Shown here piece by piece: positions 26,171 to 34,736 of a DNA stretch of 64,000 bases. The notes under the pieces are model-generated. The model was given only the letters and a program-made list of their open reading frames with translations, was not told the DNA's origin and searched no databases. Each line of letters starts with the position of its first letter. Position 1 is the first letter of the stretch. The DNA is from Ornithinibacillus sp047228935 (GTDB taxonomy: Bacteria; Bacillota; Bacilli; Bacillales; Amphibacillaceae), in NCBI RefSeq assembly GCF_047228935.1, contig NZ_JBFEGG010000001.1, positions 1,302,001-1,366,000 on the forward strand, in the 5' to 3' direction. Made by a program: the position numbers and the translations under genes.

Positions 26171-27127
26171 TTACTTTAATAGCCGCTTAGAATCATTTAA
26201 AAAATCTTTTCGTTTAATCCATTCTTGTTCCATTGTCTGCAAGTACGATTCCACACTAATCCGTCTTTTTCCTGTTAAGAAATGTAACCATTCCCTCAAC
26301 ATATCACTTGGAATAAATACTGTAATTAGGAATCGTTCCAAACTTTCTTCATTAACCATCTTATAAGATAATAATGTTTCTACGTCCCAATTAATGTGTG
26401 GCAAAAAGCGTTGCCCTAATTGAATATAATCATAATCTTGAAAAGTACATTGTAACAGGTCAAAATCAATCATATATGTTTTTTCATTTTGTATAAAATT
26501 ATGTGATGCAACATCACCATGTACCCATGTTCCATTCGTCTCAGCATGTAATTGTTCTTTATACCACGGATATCTAGACACAATTTCTAAATATCGTTTC
26601 ATTAAGAAAATAATATCATGATATAAATATAAGAACCCTTCTTTTTCAAATAGTTGTTCTGTTTCTATAAATTTATACAGCCTTGCTTGCCATCTTTTAA
26701 TAAACAACGACTTTTTCACCATATTATGAACATATATTTGACTTGCAGCAGTGTGAAATTTTTTTATTGTTTTAACCGCTCTCTGTCTATCCACTTCCGA
26801 CTGATAATTTAGCTTTCTTCCTGTTATATATGGAGAAATTGTCCAATAATAATTGGTTCCTGTAGAAATCTCATTTTTACCATTTGGATATCGAACAAAA
26901 GGCACAATTTCTTTAGAATGAAATGAATCAAAAAAATCCCATTGCTGCTTTAAATTAATAACATTGGAATGACCTTTCAGCACATATTTATTACCAGAAA
27001 TCGTTTCGATATAATATATGTTACGCTTAATTGGTTGAATAATTTTTGCTTCAATACTTCCCTCCCAATATAAAAAAGAAGAGAGACGATTGATTCTTTG
27101 ATCGTCTCTACTTAGTTCGTTACTCAA
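26171..27127 (-). CDS. CotS/YsxE-type kinase-like protein linked to safA
   Basis: A 318-residue protein of the aminoglycoside-phosphotransferase (protein-kinase-like) fold. The N-lobe has a lysine strand (NKYVLKGHS, near 46), the catalytic loop is WVHGDVASHNF (near 202) and the metal-binding strand is MIDFDLL (near 220), so the key Asp residues are present. It starts at a TTG overlapping the safA stop by 4 bases, so it is translated with safA. Spore-coat proteins CotS, CotI, YutH and YsxE of Bacillus belong to this family. Its substrate is unknown; a coat-assembly role is inferred from context. Confidence 0.75.
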   Translation of the reverse strand: MSNELSRDDQRINRLSSFLYWEGSIEAKIIQPIKRNIYYIETISGNKYVLKGHSNVINLKQQWDFFDSFHSKEIVPFVRYPNGKNEISTGTNYYWTISPYITGRKLNYQSEVDRQRAVKTIKKFHTAASQIYVHNMVKKSLFIKRWQARLYKFIETEQLFEKEGFLYLYHDIIFLMKRYLEIVSRYPWYKEQLHAETNGTWVHGDVASHNFIQNEKTYMIDFDLLQCTFQDYDYIQLGQRFLPHINWDVETLLSYKMVNEESLERFLITVFIPSDMLREWLHFLTGKRRISVESYLQTMEQEWIKRKDFLNDSKRLLK

Positions 27128-28146
27128 TCTGATGATTCTTCCTCATTCACTCGTAATTCACCGAATCCAGGAGGGGTTGGAAAACCATTTTCAGGATAGC
27201 CTGGCATGGTTGGAAAAGTTACATTTGCTTCTGATTGCTGTCCATCTACTTGGTTCCCAGCAAAATTCGGATCAAACTGCGGCATTCCTTGTTGGCTTTG
27301 GAACATACTTGGATTAATTTGTGGCACTCCTTGTTGTCCTTGGAACATACTTGGATCAAATTGTGGCATTCCTTGTTGTCCTTGGAACATACTTGGATCA
27401 AATTGTGGCATTCCTTGTTGTCCTTGGAACATATTCGGATCAAATGTTTCGCCCATTTGCGGAATCGAAGGACCTCCACAGCCACAATCATCTTTAGTAT
27501 TTTGTACCATTGGCATTACTGGTTGCTGCCCGACATGTGCAGGCAATTGCATCGGAAATAAAGGTACTGGATGCCCTCCCCAACAAGGATGAACATGGTG
27601 ACAAGGATGAACAGGGAAACAAGGTATCATTTGGACTGGGTGATGCATTGGTTCGTAAATCGGTTGGAAACTTGCAGGCTGCTCTTTAGTCTTTTTTTCA
27701 TGATGTACTGGTTTGTCATGAGATTCCTTACTCTCTGAGCTTTCTGGAAAGTTAAAAGTCATATAGGTTGTATGTTGTTCTTGTTCAATTGTTGGAGATT
27801 GCATCAGAGGCATGGTCATTTGCGGAATTTGCGGCATCTCGGGCATAGGAACTTCTGGTTTTACTTGCATTACTGGTTTTTCATCATCTTCTTTAATTAC
27901 AGGTATTGGTTTAGGAGAAATATCCTTATATGGTGTTTCTACCTGTTGTTCTTTCTTTACTTCTTTTACTGGAGCTTCTTTTTTAACTGTTTTAGCTGTT
28001 GTTGGAATACGAATTTTCATACCAGGCATAATCATGTCTGGACTAGCAATATGTGAATTTGCAGCTTTTAATTCTTCAAAATCAACTCCATACTTTTGGG
28101 ATAGCTCCCACATTGTATCTCCCTTTTGTACAATATGAATTTTCAT
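27124..28146 (-). CDS. safA: Spore coat morphogenetic protein SafA
   Basis: A 340-residue protein with an N-terminal LysM domain (about 1-50, IVQKGDTMWELSQKYGVDF) that in SafA binds the cortex/coat interface. Next come a Lys/Glu/Pro-rich linker, a Met/Pro/His-rich middle, and four near-identical 14-residue Gln/Met-rich repeats at about 234-290. Only the LysM part and the context identify it; the rest is low complexity, as in other SafA proteins, which organise the inner coat. The start ATG lies about 11 bases after AAAGGAG. The next gene is translationally coupled. Confidence 0.87.
   Translation of the reverse strand: MKIHIVQKGDTMWELSQKYGVDFEELKAANSHIASPDMIMPGMKIRIPTTAKTVKKEAPVKEVKKEQQVETPYKDISPKPIPVIKEDDEKPVMQVKPEVPMPEMPQIPQMTMPLMQSPTIEQEQHTTYMTFNFPESSESKESHDKPVHHEKKTKEQPASFQPIYEPMHHPVQMIPCFPVHPCHHVHPCWGGHPVPLFPMQLPAHVGQQPVMPMVQNTKDDCGCGGPSIPQMGETFDPNMFQGQQGMPQFDPSMFQGQQGMPQFDPSMFQGQQGVPQINPSMFQSQQGMPQFDPNFAGNQVDGQQSEANVTFPTMPGYPENGFPTPPGFGELRVNEEESSD
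27281..27446. repeat. 42-bp tandem repeats inside safA
   Basis: Four head-to-tail copies of a 42-base unit (27281, 27323, 27365 and 27407), in frame and encoding variants of QGQQGMPQFDPSMF. Copies two and three differ by one base, which suggests recent expansion. Length variation between strains is likely. Confidence 0.92.
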
Positions 28147-28244
28147 GTGTTACGAACTCCTTTCACTTCTCTCATTCTGGGCTAATCACTCTATATCAAG
28201 ATATGCAAAATATATGGAAATGTTGAACTTTATTCGAAACAAAT

Positions 28245-28271
28245 AAAAAAGCCATTCTCTAGGAGAACGAC
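28245..28271 (-). terminator. Intrinsic terminator of obgE
   Basis: A 9-bp stem (GTCGTTCTC with GAGAATGGC, two G-U pairs) and a 3-base loop followed by six T, starting 2 bases past the obgE stop. Confidence 0.8.
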
Positions 28272-28272
28272 T

Positions 28273-29553
28273 TTAATCAACAAACTCAAATTCAAATTGT
28301 AATATACGGATAGTATCTCCGTCTACTGCACCTTTTTTACGAAGCTCTTCATCTACCCCCATTGACCGCATTTGACGTGCGAATCTACGAATTGCTTCAT
28401 CACGGTTAAAGTCAGTCATTTTGAATAACTTTTCAATCTTCGGACCTGAAACAACAAATGCTCCATCATCATCACGATTAATGGTAAATCCTTTTTCCTC
28501 TTTCTGATAGCGATAGACTACTTTTTCCTCGGTTTCCTCAAGTTGAGGTGCATACTTCGGTATCGTTTCTAAAAGATCTGCCACCGCATATAAAATATCT
28601 CTTAATCCTTCTTTTGTTAAAGCTGACACTGGATATACTGGCACACCTTCACCAAGTTGTTCTTTAAACTTCTCTAAATTATCTTCAGCCCCAGGCATAT
28701 CCATTTTATTCGCCGCAATTACTTGTGGTCTAGTCATGAGCTTTTCATCATATTCTTTTAATTCTTTATTAATTTTTTCATAATCCTCAAAAGGATCTCT
28801 TCCTTCAGTAGCGGCCATGTCTATAACGTGAATGATAACTCTCGTCCGCTCTACATGACGTAAAAATTGATGCCCTAAACCTATGCCTTGATGAGCTCCT
28901 TCGATTAATCCTGGTAAATCAGCTAATACAAAGCTTCGTTGATCACCAGTATCCACGACACCTAAATTAGGAGCTAACGTTGTAAAGTGGTAATCTGCAA
29001 TTTTTGGCTTAGCTGCACTTACAACGGATAAAAACGTAGATTTACCGACACTTGGGAATCCAACAAGCCCTACATCTGCTATCAATTTCAATTCTACTTT
29101 TATATTCTTTTCTTCACCCGGTTCACCGTTCTCAGCAAAATCGGGTGCAGGATTACGAGGGGTTGCAAAACGGGAATTCCCTCGACCACCTCGACCACCC
29201 TTTGCAATGACTGCTTCTTGGCCATGAATGGTAAGATCTGCAATGATTTGATTTGTATCCTCATCAATTACAGTCGTTCCAGGCGGTACTGGTACAATAA
29301 GTGGTACAGAGTTTTTACCATGTTGATTCTTACTCATTCCGTTTTCACCACGTTTAGCTTTAAAGTGGCGATTATAACGTAAATCCATTAATGTATTTAA
29401 TCCTTCATCTACCTTGAAAATAACATCACCACCGTTGCCACCATCTCCACCGGCAGGACCTCCTAAAGGTACATATTTCTCTCTACGATAAGCAACAAGA
29501 CCATTTCCACCGTCTCCAGCTTTTACATAGACACTGACTTGATCGACAAACAT
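28273..29553 (-). CDS. obgE: Ribosome-assembly GTPase Obg
   Basis: A 426-residue GTPase with the glycine-rich Obg fold (1-158, including GGPAGGDGGNGG), the G domain (P-loop GFPSVGKST near 165, DLPGLIEGA near 212, NKMD near 285) and the C-terminal OCT domain (about 345-426) found in Gram-positive Obg. It acts in 50S subunit maturation and, in Bacillus, in sigma B activation and sporulation onset. It follows spo0B by 13 bases, the same operon as in Bacillus. Confidence 0.97.
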   Translation of the reverse strand: MFVDQVSVYVKAGDGGNGLVAYRREKYVPLGGPAGGDGGNGGDVIFKVDEGLNTLMDLRYNRHFKAKRGENGMSKNQHGKNSVPLIVPVPPGTTVIDEDTNQIIADLTIHGQEAVIAKGGRGGRGNSRFATPRNPAPDFAENGEPGEEKNIKVELKLIADVGLVGFPSVGKSTFLSVVSAAKPKIADYHFTTLAPNLGVVDTGDQRSFVLADLPGLIEGAHQGIGLGHQFLRHVERTRVIIHVIDMAATEGRDPFEDYEKINKELKEYDEKLMTRPQVIAANKMDMPGAEDNLEKFKEQLGEGVPVYPVSALTKEGLRDILYAVADLLETIPKYAPQLEETEEKVVYRYQKEEKGFTINRDDDGAFVVSGPKIEKLFKMTDFNRDEAIRRFARQMRSMGVDEELRKKGAVDGDTIRILQFEFEFVD

Positions 29554-29566
29554 CTACTCACCTCAT

Positions 29567-30094
29567 CTATTCAAACGAAGATATAGAGAACGAAAATTTT
29601 ATACTTTCTTCTAGATCCTCTACCTGTATTAATACATTTTCAAATTCTTCTGATAGTCTTTCTTTCCACCTATTCCAATCAATCGGTCGCCCACTTAAGG
29701 TAATTACCATGTTCAAAATACTTTCATTTTCTAAAAGTAGTAATTCCCCTTTTATTATTTCTAATTTATCGTCTAAGATGTAACGAGTTATTGTTTTCCC
29801 AATTTTAGTTAATACACTATCATATGAATGTAGATTTTTACTTTTAGTATGGATATCGTATGTAAATTGAATATGATTATGTTGTAAATTCACTTGGATT
29901 AACCATAAAGCAAAATTCGGGCAATTTATATTCATAAGTAATCTTTCACGATTAAACTCTTCAATAATTTTATTTATTTTGTTCTTTACTTTATCATTTT
30001 TTCCCATACTTAAATACCCATGAACAATTTGTAAATCGTTCATTAGATCATGTCTTTGTAGTCGCAATAAATGAATAACATCCTTTATATCCAC
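29567..30094 (-). CDS. spo0B: Sporulation phosphotransferase Spo0B
   Basis: A 175-residue protein with the four-helix-bundle histidine motif LLRLQRHDLMNDLQ (His about residue 15), the site phosphorylated in the Spo0F-Spo0B-Spo0A phosphorelay. The rest is weakly conserved, as usual for this protein. The start chosen is a GTG directly behind GGGGGAGG; the frame continues upstream, but without a ribosome site. It precedes obgE, as in Bacillus. Confidence 0.85.
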   Translation of the reverse strand: MDIKDVIHLLRLQRHDLMNDLQIVHGYLSMGKNDKVKNKINKIIEEFNRERLLMNINCPNFALWLIQVNLQHNHIQFTYDIHTKSKNLHSYDSVLTKIGKTITRYILDDKLEIIKGELLLLENESILNMVITLSGRPIDWNRWKERLSEEFENVLIQVEDLEESIKFSFSISSFE

Positions 30095-30182
30095 ATTATC
30101 CTCCCCCAATAGTAAAATTATAGCAGAAAATTTGGATGGGTTCATCACAGATATAAAAGATTCCCTATAATACATTTTCTAA

Positions 30183-30216
30183 CAAAAAAACTCCAACCAC
30201 CTAAATGATTGGAGTC
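30183..30216 (-). terminator. Intrinsic terminator of rplU-prp-rpmA
   Basis: The arms GACTCCAA and TTGGAGT are followed by a run of seven T on the minus strand, 17 bases past the rpmA stop. It isolates the ribosomal operon from spo0B-obgE. Confidence 0.88.
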
Positions 30217-30232
30217 TTTATAAGTCATAATA

Positions 30233-30523
30233 TTATGCTTCTTGAGCAACTGGGTAAACACTAACTTTTTTGCGGTCACGACCATAGCGTTCAAATTTTA
30301 CAACACCGTCGATTTTTGCATAAAGTGTGTCATCACCACCACGACCAACGTTTTCACCTGGATAGATTTTCGTACCGCGTTGACGATATAGAATTGATCC
30401 ACCAGTTACGAATTGACCATCAGCGCGTTTAGCACCAAGACGTTTGGACTCAGAGTCACGACCGTTCTTTGTACTACCTACACCCTTTTTAGATGCGAAG
30501 AACTGTAAATCTAGACGTAGCAT
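30233..30523 (-). CDS. rpmA: 50S ribosomal protein L27, with cleavable N-terminal extension
   Basis: A 96-residue L27. The first nine residues, MLRLDLQFF, precede the ASKKGVGSTKNGRD start of mature L27. This extension is found in Firmicutes and must be removed by the protease Prp, whose gene is immediately upstream. L27 lies at the peptidyl-transferase centre, where its mature N-terminus matters. The ATG follows AGGAGG. Confidence 0.97.
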   Translation of the reverse strand: MLRLDLQFFASKKGVGSTKNGRDSESKRLGAKRADGQFVTGGSILYRQRGTKIYPGENVGRGGDDTLYAKIDGVVKFERYGRDRKKVSVYPVAQEA

Positions 30524-30534
30524 TAGAGCACCTC

Positions 30535-30864
30535 CTATTTACTTTGTATCTTAATAAACTGACTATAATCACGTTCAATTGTTTGAAGTGAAACAATCAT
30601 TCCTTCGAACAGAAGTTGGGCTTTTTCCATCGATTCACTAGCTTCAGAATCTGAAATAGTTACACGAAGATAACCGCCATCACTACCTTGTTCAATTGCT
30701 AGATCGATATCGGCTAGCTCCAAAACGGCATTAACTGCCCCAAATGAAACTGCAGATACTCCTGCACAAACCAAATCATATCCGTAGGGACCACTATCTG
30801 CATGTCCAGATAATTCAAAGGACTTTATTTGATTATTATCTCGGTATACAGTTACCTTTATCAT
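30535..30864 (-). CDS. prp: Ribosomal-processing cysteine protease Prp
   Basis: A 109-residue YsxB/Prp protein. The catalytic pair is visible as the His in ELSGHADSG (residue 21) and the Cys in DLVCAGVSAVSF (residue 33). Prp cleaves the N-terminal extension of L27, and its gene sits between rplU and rpmA as in other Firmicutes. The Shine-Dalgarno (AAGGG) is weaker than those of its ribosomal neighbours, which would keep its level lower. Confidence 0.95.
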   Translation of the reverse strand: MIKVTVYRDNNQIKSFELSGHADSGPYGYDLVCAGVSAVSFGAVNAVLELADIDLAIEQGSDGGYLRVTISDSEASESMEKAQLLFEGMIVSLQTIERDYSQFIKIQSK

Positions 30865-30875
30865 AAGAATGGCCC

Positions 30876-31184
30876 TTATTGGTTAATTTTTTCGATTACT
30901 AATTTCGTATAAGGTTGACGATGACCTTGTTTCTTATGGTAGTTTTTCTTAGGCTTGAATTTGAATACAGTGACTTTCTTTTGACGACCGTGTTTTTCAA
31001 CTTTAGCCGTAACAGTAGCACCTTCAACATAAGGAGAACCAACTTTAACGTTTTCCCCACCTACGAAAAGAACTTTGTCAAAAGTAACAGTTTCATCCAC
31101 GTCTGCTGTAACTTTTTCAACGTAAACTACTTGGCCTTCTTCAACTTTAACTTGCTTACCACCTGTTTCGATAATAGCGTACAT
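30876..31184 (-). CDS. rplU: 50S ribosomal protein L21
   Basis: A 102-residue L21, beginning MYAIIETGGKQVKVEEGQ and ending with the conserved KNYHKKQGHRQPYTKL signature. It is first in the rplU-prp-rpmA operon, starts at an ATG behind AAGGAGG, and is preceded by a structured leader that probably feeds back on its own synthesis. Confidence 0.97.
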   Translation of the reverse strand: MYAIIETGGKQVKVEEGQVVYVEKVTADVDETVTFDKVLFVGGENVKVGSPYVEGATVTAKVEKHGRQKKVTVFKFKPKKNYHKKQGHRQPYTKLVIEKINQ

Positions 31185-31189
31185 AACTG

Positions 31190-31290
31190 CACCTCCTTAT
31201 TAAACTCAGACTCGCCATACAGGTAAACTATTAATAGCTTTTAAAAACCTGTTCTGTGCGGTTGTAGCACGGGTGCTACGATGAATAACA
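31190..31290 (-). promoter_or_regulatory. L21 leader (ribosomal autoregulatory region)
   Basis: Between promoter and rplU the transcript can form a hairpin with arms GTAGCAC/GTGCTAC (31263-31279) and a longer-range stem pairing ACAGGTTTT (about 31242-31252) with the region around TACCTGTATGG (about 31215-31226), next to GGCGAGTCTGAGTTTAATAAGG. Position and size match the L21 leader family known in Bacillus; the fold given here is by eye. Confidence 0.7.
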
Positions 31291-31295
31291 TACAA

Positions 31296-31325
31296 ATGTT
31301 ATCATGTTACGCTAATCTTTGTCAA
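31296..31325 (-). promoter_or_regulatory. Sigma A promoter of rplU operon
   Basis: TTGACA (31325-31320) and TAACAT (31301-31296), 18 bases apart, directly upstream of the L21 leader. Confidence 0.75.
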
Positions 31326-31333
31326 GTGAGTTT

Positions 31334-32200
31334 CTATATTATTGTATATGTAACAGCTTCTCCAACTGTCTTATCATAATTTCTATCAAAGAAGTAACTT
31401 CTTAAACATTCATTTTCATCAATTGCTAGCCGTTTATTATCCGGCATTTGAATAAAGATAGAATGTTTCACGTCGCGTTTGAAAAGCGAAAACACCTCCA
31501 TCAATGTATATTGATATGGTACCGTTATTGGGCTCACAGACTTAATCCAATTATTTCCTTTATAGCGATTTAACAGAAACCGGATAAATACATAATGCCT
31601 TTTCTTCCACTCTGATCTATTTTCGAAGAGTAAAAATACCATGATCAATATAGAACTTAATGTAAATGAGAAAACTAACAACTGGACTATAATAATTAGT
31701 AAACAAAGTATTATCGATAGAATAATTATATTATGGTATGCACGTTGAAAGGAATATCGTTGCGACAGGAGAAAAAATAATAACTTGCCACCATCTAATG
31801 GCCAAATCGGTAGTAAGTTAAAGACAAGTAATGTCGTATTATAGAAAAGTATCGTATCAATTAAGGATGGTTGTAGCAAAGAAAAGTAAGATGCAATAAG
31901 GACTAATAAATAAATCATGACATGCTGAAAAGGACCTGCTATCGTGACAATGAATTCCTCTTTAACAGGTCTACTTCCTTGTTCATCGGTATCCATTACC
32001 CCACCAAATATCCATAGCATTACTTGCCTAATCCTCCAGTTAAAATATGCCGCAGCTATATAATGGCCTAATTCGTGAAACAATACAATAGATAAAATGA
32101 TAAACAATTCAACAAATGTCCCCGTTATAAAAGATATGATGATAAAGAATAATAAAATTGGATGTATATGAATTGGAGGTATCAGCTTACGGATTGTCAT
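31334..32200 (-). CDS. spoIVFB: Intramembrane metalloprotease SpoIVFB (pro-sigma K processing)
   Basis: A 288-residue site-2-protease-like M50 enzyme with about six transmembrane helices. The zinc motif FHELGHY is near residue 42, and the third ligand motif NLLPIWPLDGG is near 131. A short cytoplasmic C-terminal domain (CBS-like in Bacillus) follows. It releases sigma K in the mother cell when freed from SpoIVFA. The start is the ATG overlapping the spoIVFA end by 14 bases, behind AGGTGAT. Confidence 0.92.
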   Translation of the reverse strand: MTIRKLIPPIHIHPILLFFIIISFITGTFVELFIILSIVLFHELGHYIAAAYFNWRIRQVMLWIFGGVMDTDEQGSRPVKEEFIVTIAGPFQHVMIYLLVLIASYFSLLQPSLIDTILFYNTTLLVFNLLPIWPLDGGKLLFFLLSQRYSFQRAYHNIIILSIILCLLIIIVQLLVFSFTLSSILIMVFLLFENRSEWKKRHYVFIRFLLNRYKGNNWIKSVSPITVPYQYTLMEVFSLFKRDVKHSIFIQMPDNKRLAIDENECLRSYFFDRNYDKTVGEAVTYTII

Positions 32201-32957
32201 CAACTTCAATCACCTGAACCGGATCAACATATTTATTATCTTTTTCAATTGCAAAATATACCATTTCATTCGCTTCTGTAGGTGTAAATTCTCCAAGCCT
32301 TTGGTGGTTATTGATAATCTGATACAAATGCACATCAATAGAACTTAAAAAACCATATGTTGAAGTTGATCCATCAGCATGCTGAATAACTACCGTTTTA
32401 TCTGTATCTGGTTTATTCCCAGAAAATACGACAACACCTTCACGTAGTGCAGTAACTGAAGTAGTTTCTGTTGGTGCAATCATGATCCCTTTTCCATTCA
32501 CTTGAAATGTTTCAATGACATTACCGGATACTGGTAATGCTAAAGATACTTCCTCTGAATCGTCTGAGTTATCTGGTGAAAAGCCTAATGGTGTCCCGAG
32601 CGTTTCGTTGTACCACTTATACACACTTGCAAAAGGGAATTCCTCAGTTAGCATATTACTTGTCCATTCTTTTGGCGCATCAAAAATTTTAGCATCATTT
32701 TGCCAAATAATAGCGATAGAAAAAAATAACATAATAGAAAATATCCCTTTTAAGATAATATTAGTTATCGTAGTACTTCTAGAATAATCTGTTGCTTGGC
32801 TATCGATAAAGTTAGGGTAAAAACCGTGTTTTTCTTCATCTTGTGGTATGGAAGGCATGATTGTACTTATCGTTGATGATTTTGCTTTTGTAGGCACTCC
32901 TCTAATTTTTTTTCGTTCACTGATTGATTTTCTGACATCCTTTATTTCTTTTTTCAT
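32187..32957 (-). CDS. spoIVFA: SpoIVFA, inhibitor/anchor of SpoIVFB
   Basis: A 256-residue protein with a basic cytoplasmic N-terminus, one transmembrane helix (about 70-90) and an extracytoplasmic M23-like fold (about 140-250, with GIMIAPTETTSVTALREGVV and VVIQHADGS). The catalytic residues of true M23 peptidases are not evident. It holds SpoIVFB inactive until a forespore signal arrives. It overlaps spoIVFB, which is consistent with equal production of the two. Confidence 0.9.
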   Translation of the reverse strand: MKKEIKDVRKSISERKKIRGVPTKAKSSTISTIMPSIPQDEEKHGFYPNFIDSQATDYSRSTTITNIILKGIFSIMLFFSIAIIWQNDAKIFDAPKEWTSNMLTEEFPFASVYKWYNETLGTPLGFSPDNSDDSEEVSLALPVSGNVIETFQVNGKGIMIAPTETTSVTALREGVVVFSGNKPDTDKTVVIQHADGSTSTYGFLSSIDVHLYQIINNHQRLGEFTPTEANEMVYFAIEKDNKYVDPVQVIEVDDNP

Positions 32958-33143
32958 AGGTCCTCATTCCTTCATTAATCGTCGTTTATACCATTGTATG
33001 AAGGGATTGGACAAGATATGATTGGACAAATATTTAATTGATTGATCTCCCCGATAACTATCCTTTCATTGGAGTCGCTTGTATTTTCCATTCCAATCAC
33101 GCATTGTAATACTTATTTATAATCAAAACCCATTTATTTCACA

Positions 33144-33178
33144 ACAAAAAAAGAATGAACGATCATTTGTTCATTCTT
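33144..33178 (-). terminator. Intrinsic terminator of minCD
   Basis: The arms AAGAATGAAC and GTTCATTCTT, with a loop containing ATGATC, are followed by seven T on the minus strand, 13 bases past the minD stop. Confidence 0.9.
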
Positions 33179-33190
33179 CTGTTAATTAAA

Positions 33191-33988
33191 TTAACTTCTA
33201 ATTCCAAAGAACTTCTTCACTTTTTTAAACATACCAGTTTCGTCTTCTAGTGATTGAAGTGGTACAGATTCTCCTAGTATTCTTCTAGCTATGTTTCGGT
33301 ACGCTATGGATGATTTGGTGTTCGGTTGGAATGCTACTGGTTCTCCATGATTTGATGCTTTTATTACCTCATCATCGTCTAATACTATACCAATTAAATC
33401 AATAGAAAGGACTTGAACAATCTCATCGATTTCAAGCATATCTCCTGTTTTCATCATATGCTTCCTTATTCTGTTAATAATTAATGTTGGTGAATCTATC
33501 TCTTCTTTTTCTAGTAATCCAATTATTCTATCTGCATCACGGACACTAGATTTTTCAGGTGTTGTCACAACGATTGCTTTATCTGCCCCAGCCACGGCAT
33601 TTTGGTACCCTTGCTCAATACCAGCTGGACAATCAATTATAATATAATCATATTCCGTTTTTAATTCCTTAACAATTTCGCGCATTCCTTCTGGAGTAAC
33701 AGCTGATTTATCACTTGTTTGAGCAGCTGGAAGTAAAGAAAGATAGTCAAAGCGTTTGTCCTTAATCAATGCTTGTTTTAATTTACAACGTCCTTGAATA
33801 ACATCCACAATATCATAGACAATGCGGTTTTCAAGTCCCATTACAACATCTAAATTTCGTAAACCAATATCCGTATCGATCAAACAAACCTTTTTATCCA
33901 TTAAAGCTAGTGCAGTTCCTAAATTAGCAGTAGTAGTAGTTTTTCCTACCCCACCTTTACCAGATGTTATAACAATTGCCTCACCCAT
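33191..33988 (-). CDS. minD: Septum-site determining ATPase MinD
   Basis: A 265-residue ParA/MinD ATPase. The deviant Walker A is SGKGGVGKTTT (residues 9-19), switch regions follow (IDTDIGLRNLD, IDCPAGIEQGYQ), and a C-terminal amphipathic membrane-targeting helix (FKKVKKFFGI) is present. With MinC it blocks septation at the poles. Its start overlaps the minC stop by 8 bases, behind AAAGGAG. Confidence 0.96.
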   Translation of the reverse strand: MGEAIVITSGKGGVGKTTTTANLGTALALMDKKVCLIDTDIGLRNLDVVMGLENRIVYDIVDVIQGRCKLKQALIKDKRFDYLSLLPAAQTSDKSAVTPEGMREIVKELKTEYDYIIIDCPAGIEQGYQNAVAGADKAIVVTTPEKSSVRDADRIIGLLEKEEIDSPTLIINRIRKHMMKTGDMLEIDEIVQVLSIDLIGIVLDDDEVIKASNHGEPVAFQPNTKSSIAYRNIARRILGESVPLQSLEDETGMFKKVKKFFGIRS

Positions 33989-34673
33989 TGATTATTCTCC
34001 TTTCAAATCCACTTAAACTTTTACGTTTATGTGTTAAAACTTGTAATCTATCAATTATGATTTTATCTTTTTCTTTATCGATGAGACCACATTCCATATA
34101 GACGCCATCTGTTTGGTAATCAGGAGAACGGCTAATGTAATCCGCTATACGAAGTTGGCTCGGGTTCATATAGGATGCTGTAATAATTGCATTTTGGTCA
34201 CCGTCTACTCCTGCATGGGCTATGCCATGAAGACTACCCATAATATAAATATTCCCGGTTGAAACAACTTTTCCACCCGGATTTACATCTCCTATTAAAA
34301 GCAAGTCACCCTTTACTTCCAGAACTTGTCCAGATCGGATGATTCGACTATATACTTTAATCTCCGTATCCTCCAGCATCTTGAGTGCCTCATCTTTTAA
34401 AATTACATTCGAATCTATTGTTTGAACGGTAAACTGTTTTTTTTCAGTAATGATTTTTTCCAATTCTTCCATTTGATCATCATATAAATAACGACTTCCT
34501 AGTTTTACCGTAACAGGGACGACTTGTTCATCTTTTTGTGAGCTATTAACGGATAACTTATCACGAAGTTCCCTACACGCATCTTCAAATGAACAACGAT
34601 CATCAATGAATAGTGTAAGCCCGTCTCTAGTGCCTTTTATAGTTACATTTTGTTTTTGCTTTGTGTCCTGCAA
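33981..34673 (-). CDS. minC: Septum-site determining protein MinC
   Basis: A 230-residue FtsZ-inhibitor with an N-terminal alpha/beta domain (about 5-100) and a C-terminal beta-helix dimer domain (about 125-225, with RSGQVLEVKGDLLLIGDVNPGG). The start given is the TTG 6 bases after GAGGTG; a GTG three codons earlier is possible but has a poorer site. It is coupled to minD. Confidence 0.93.
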   Translation of the reverse strand: MQDTKQKQNVTIKGTRDGLTLFIDDRCSFEDACRELRDKLSVNSSQKDEQVVPVTVKLGSRYLYDDQMEELEKIITEKKQFTVQTIDSNVILKDEALKMLEDTEIKVYSRIIRSGQVLEVKGDLLLIGDVNPGGKVVSTGNIYIMGSLHGIAHAGVDGDQNAIITASYMNPSQLRIADYISRSPDYQTDGVYMECGLIDKEKDKIIIDRLQVLTHKRKSLSGFERRIING

Positions 34674-34736
34674 TGCTTTCACCTCATTAGTGCTTCAATA
34701 TTTATACGTGTAGGTATAAAAACTAATCAATTTATT

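Noticed and set aside
27281..27446. A CRISPR-like array
   Set aside because: The repeats are contiguous, in frame with safA and have no spacers; no cas gene is present in the window.
27206..27592. Cys/Gly/Trp-rich and Leu-rich repeated open frames opposite safA
   Set aside because: They are antisense readings of the safA tandem repeat, which keeps every frame open; no start signals.
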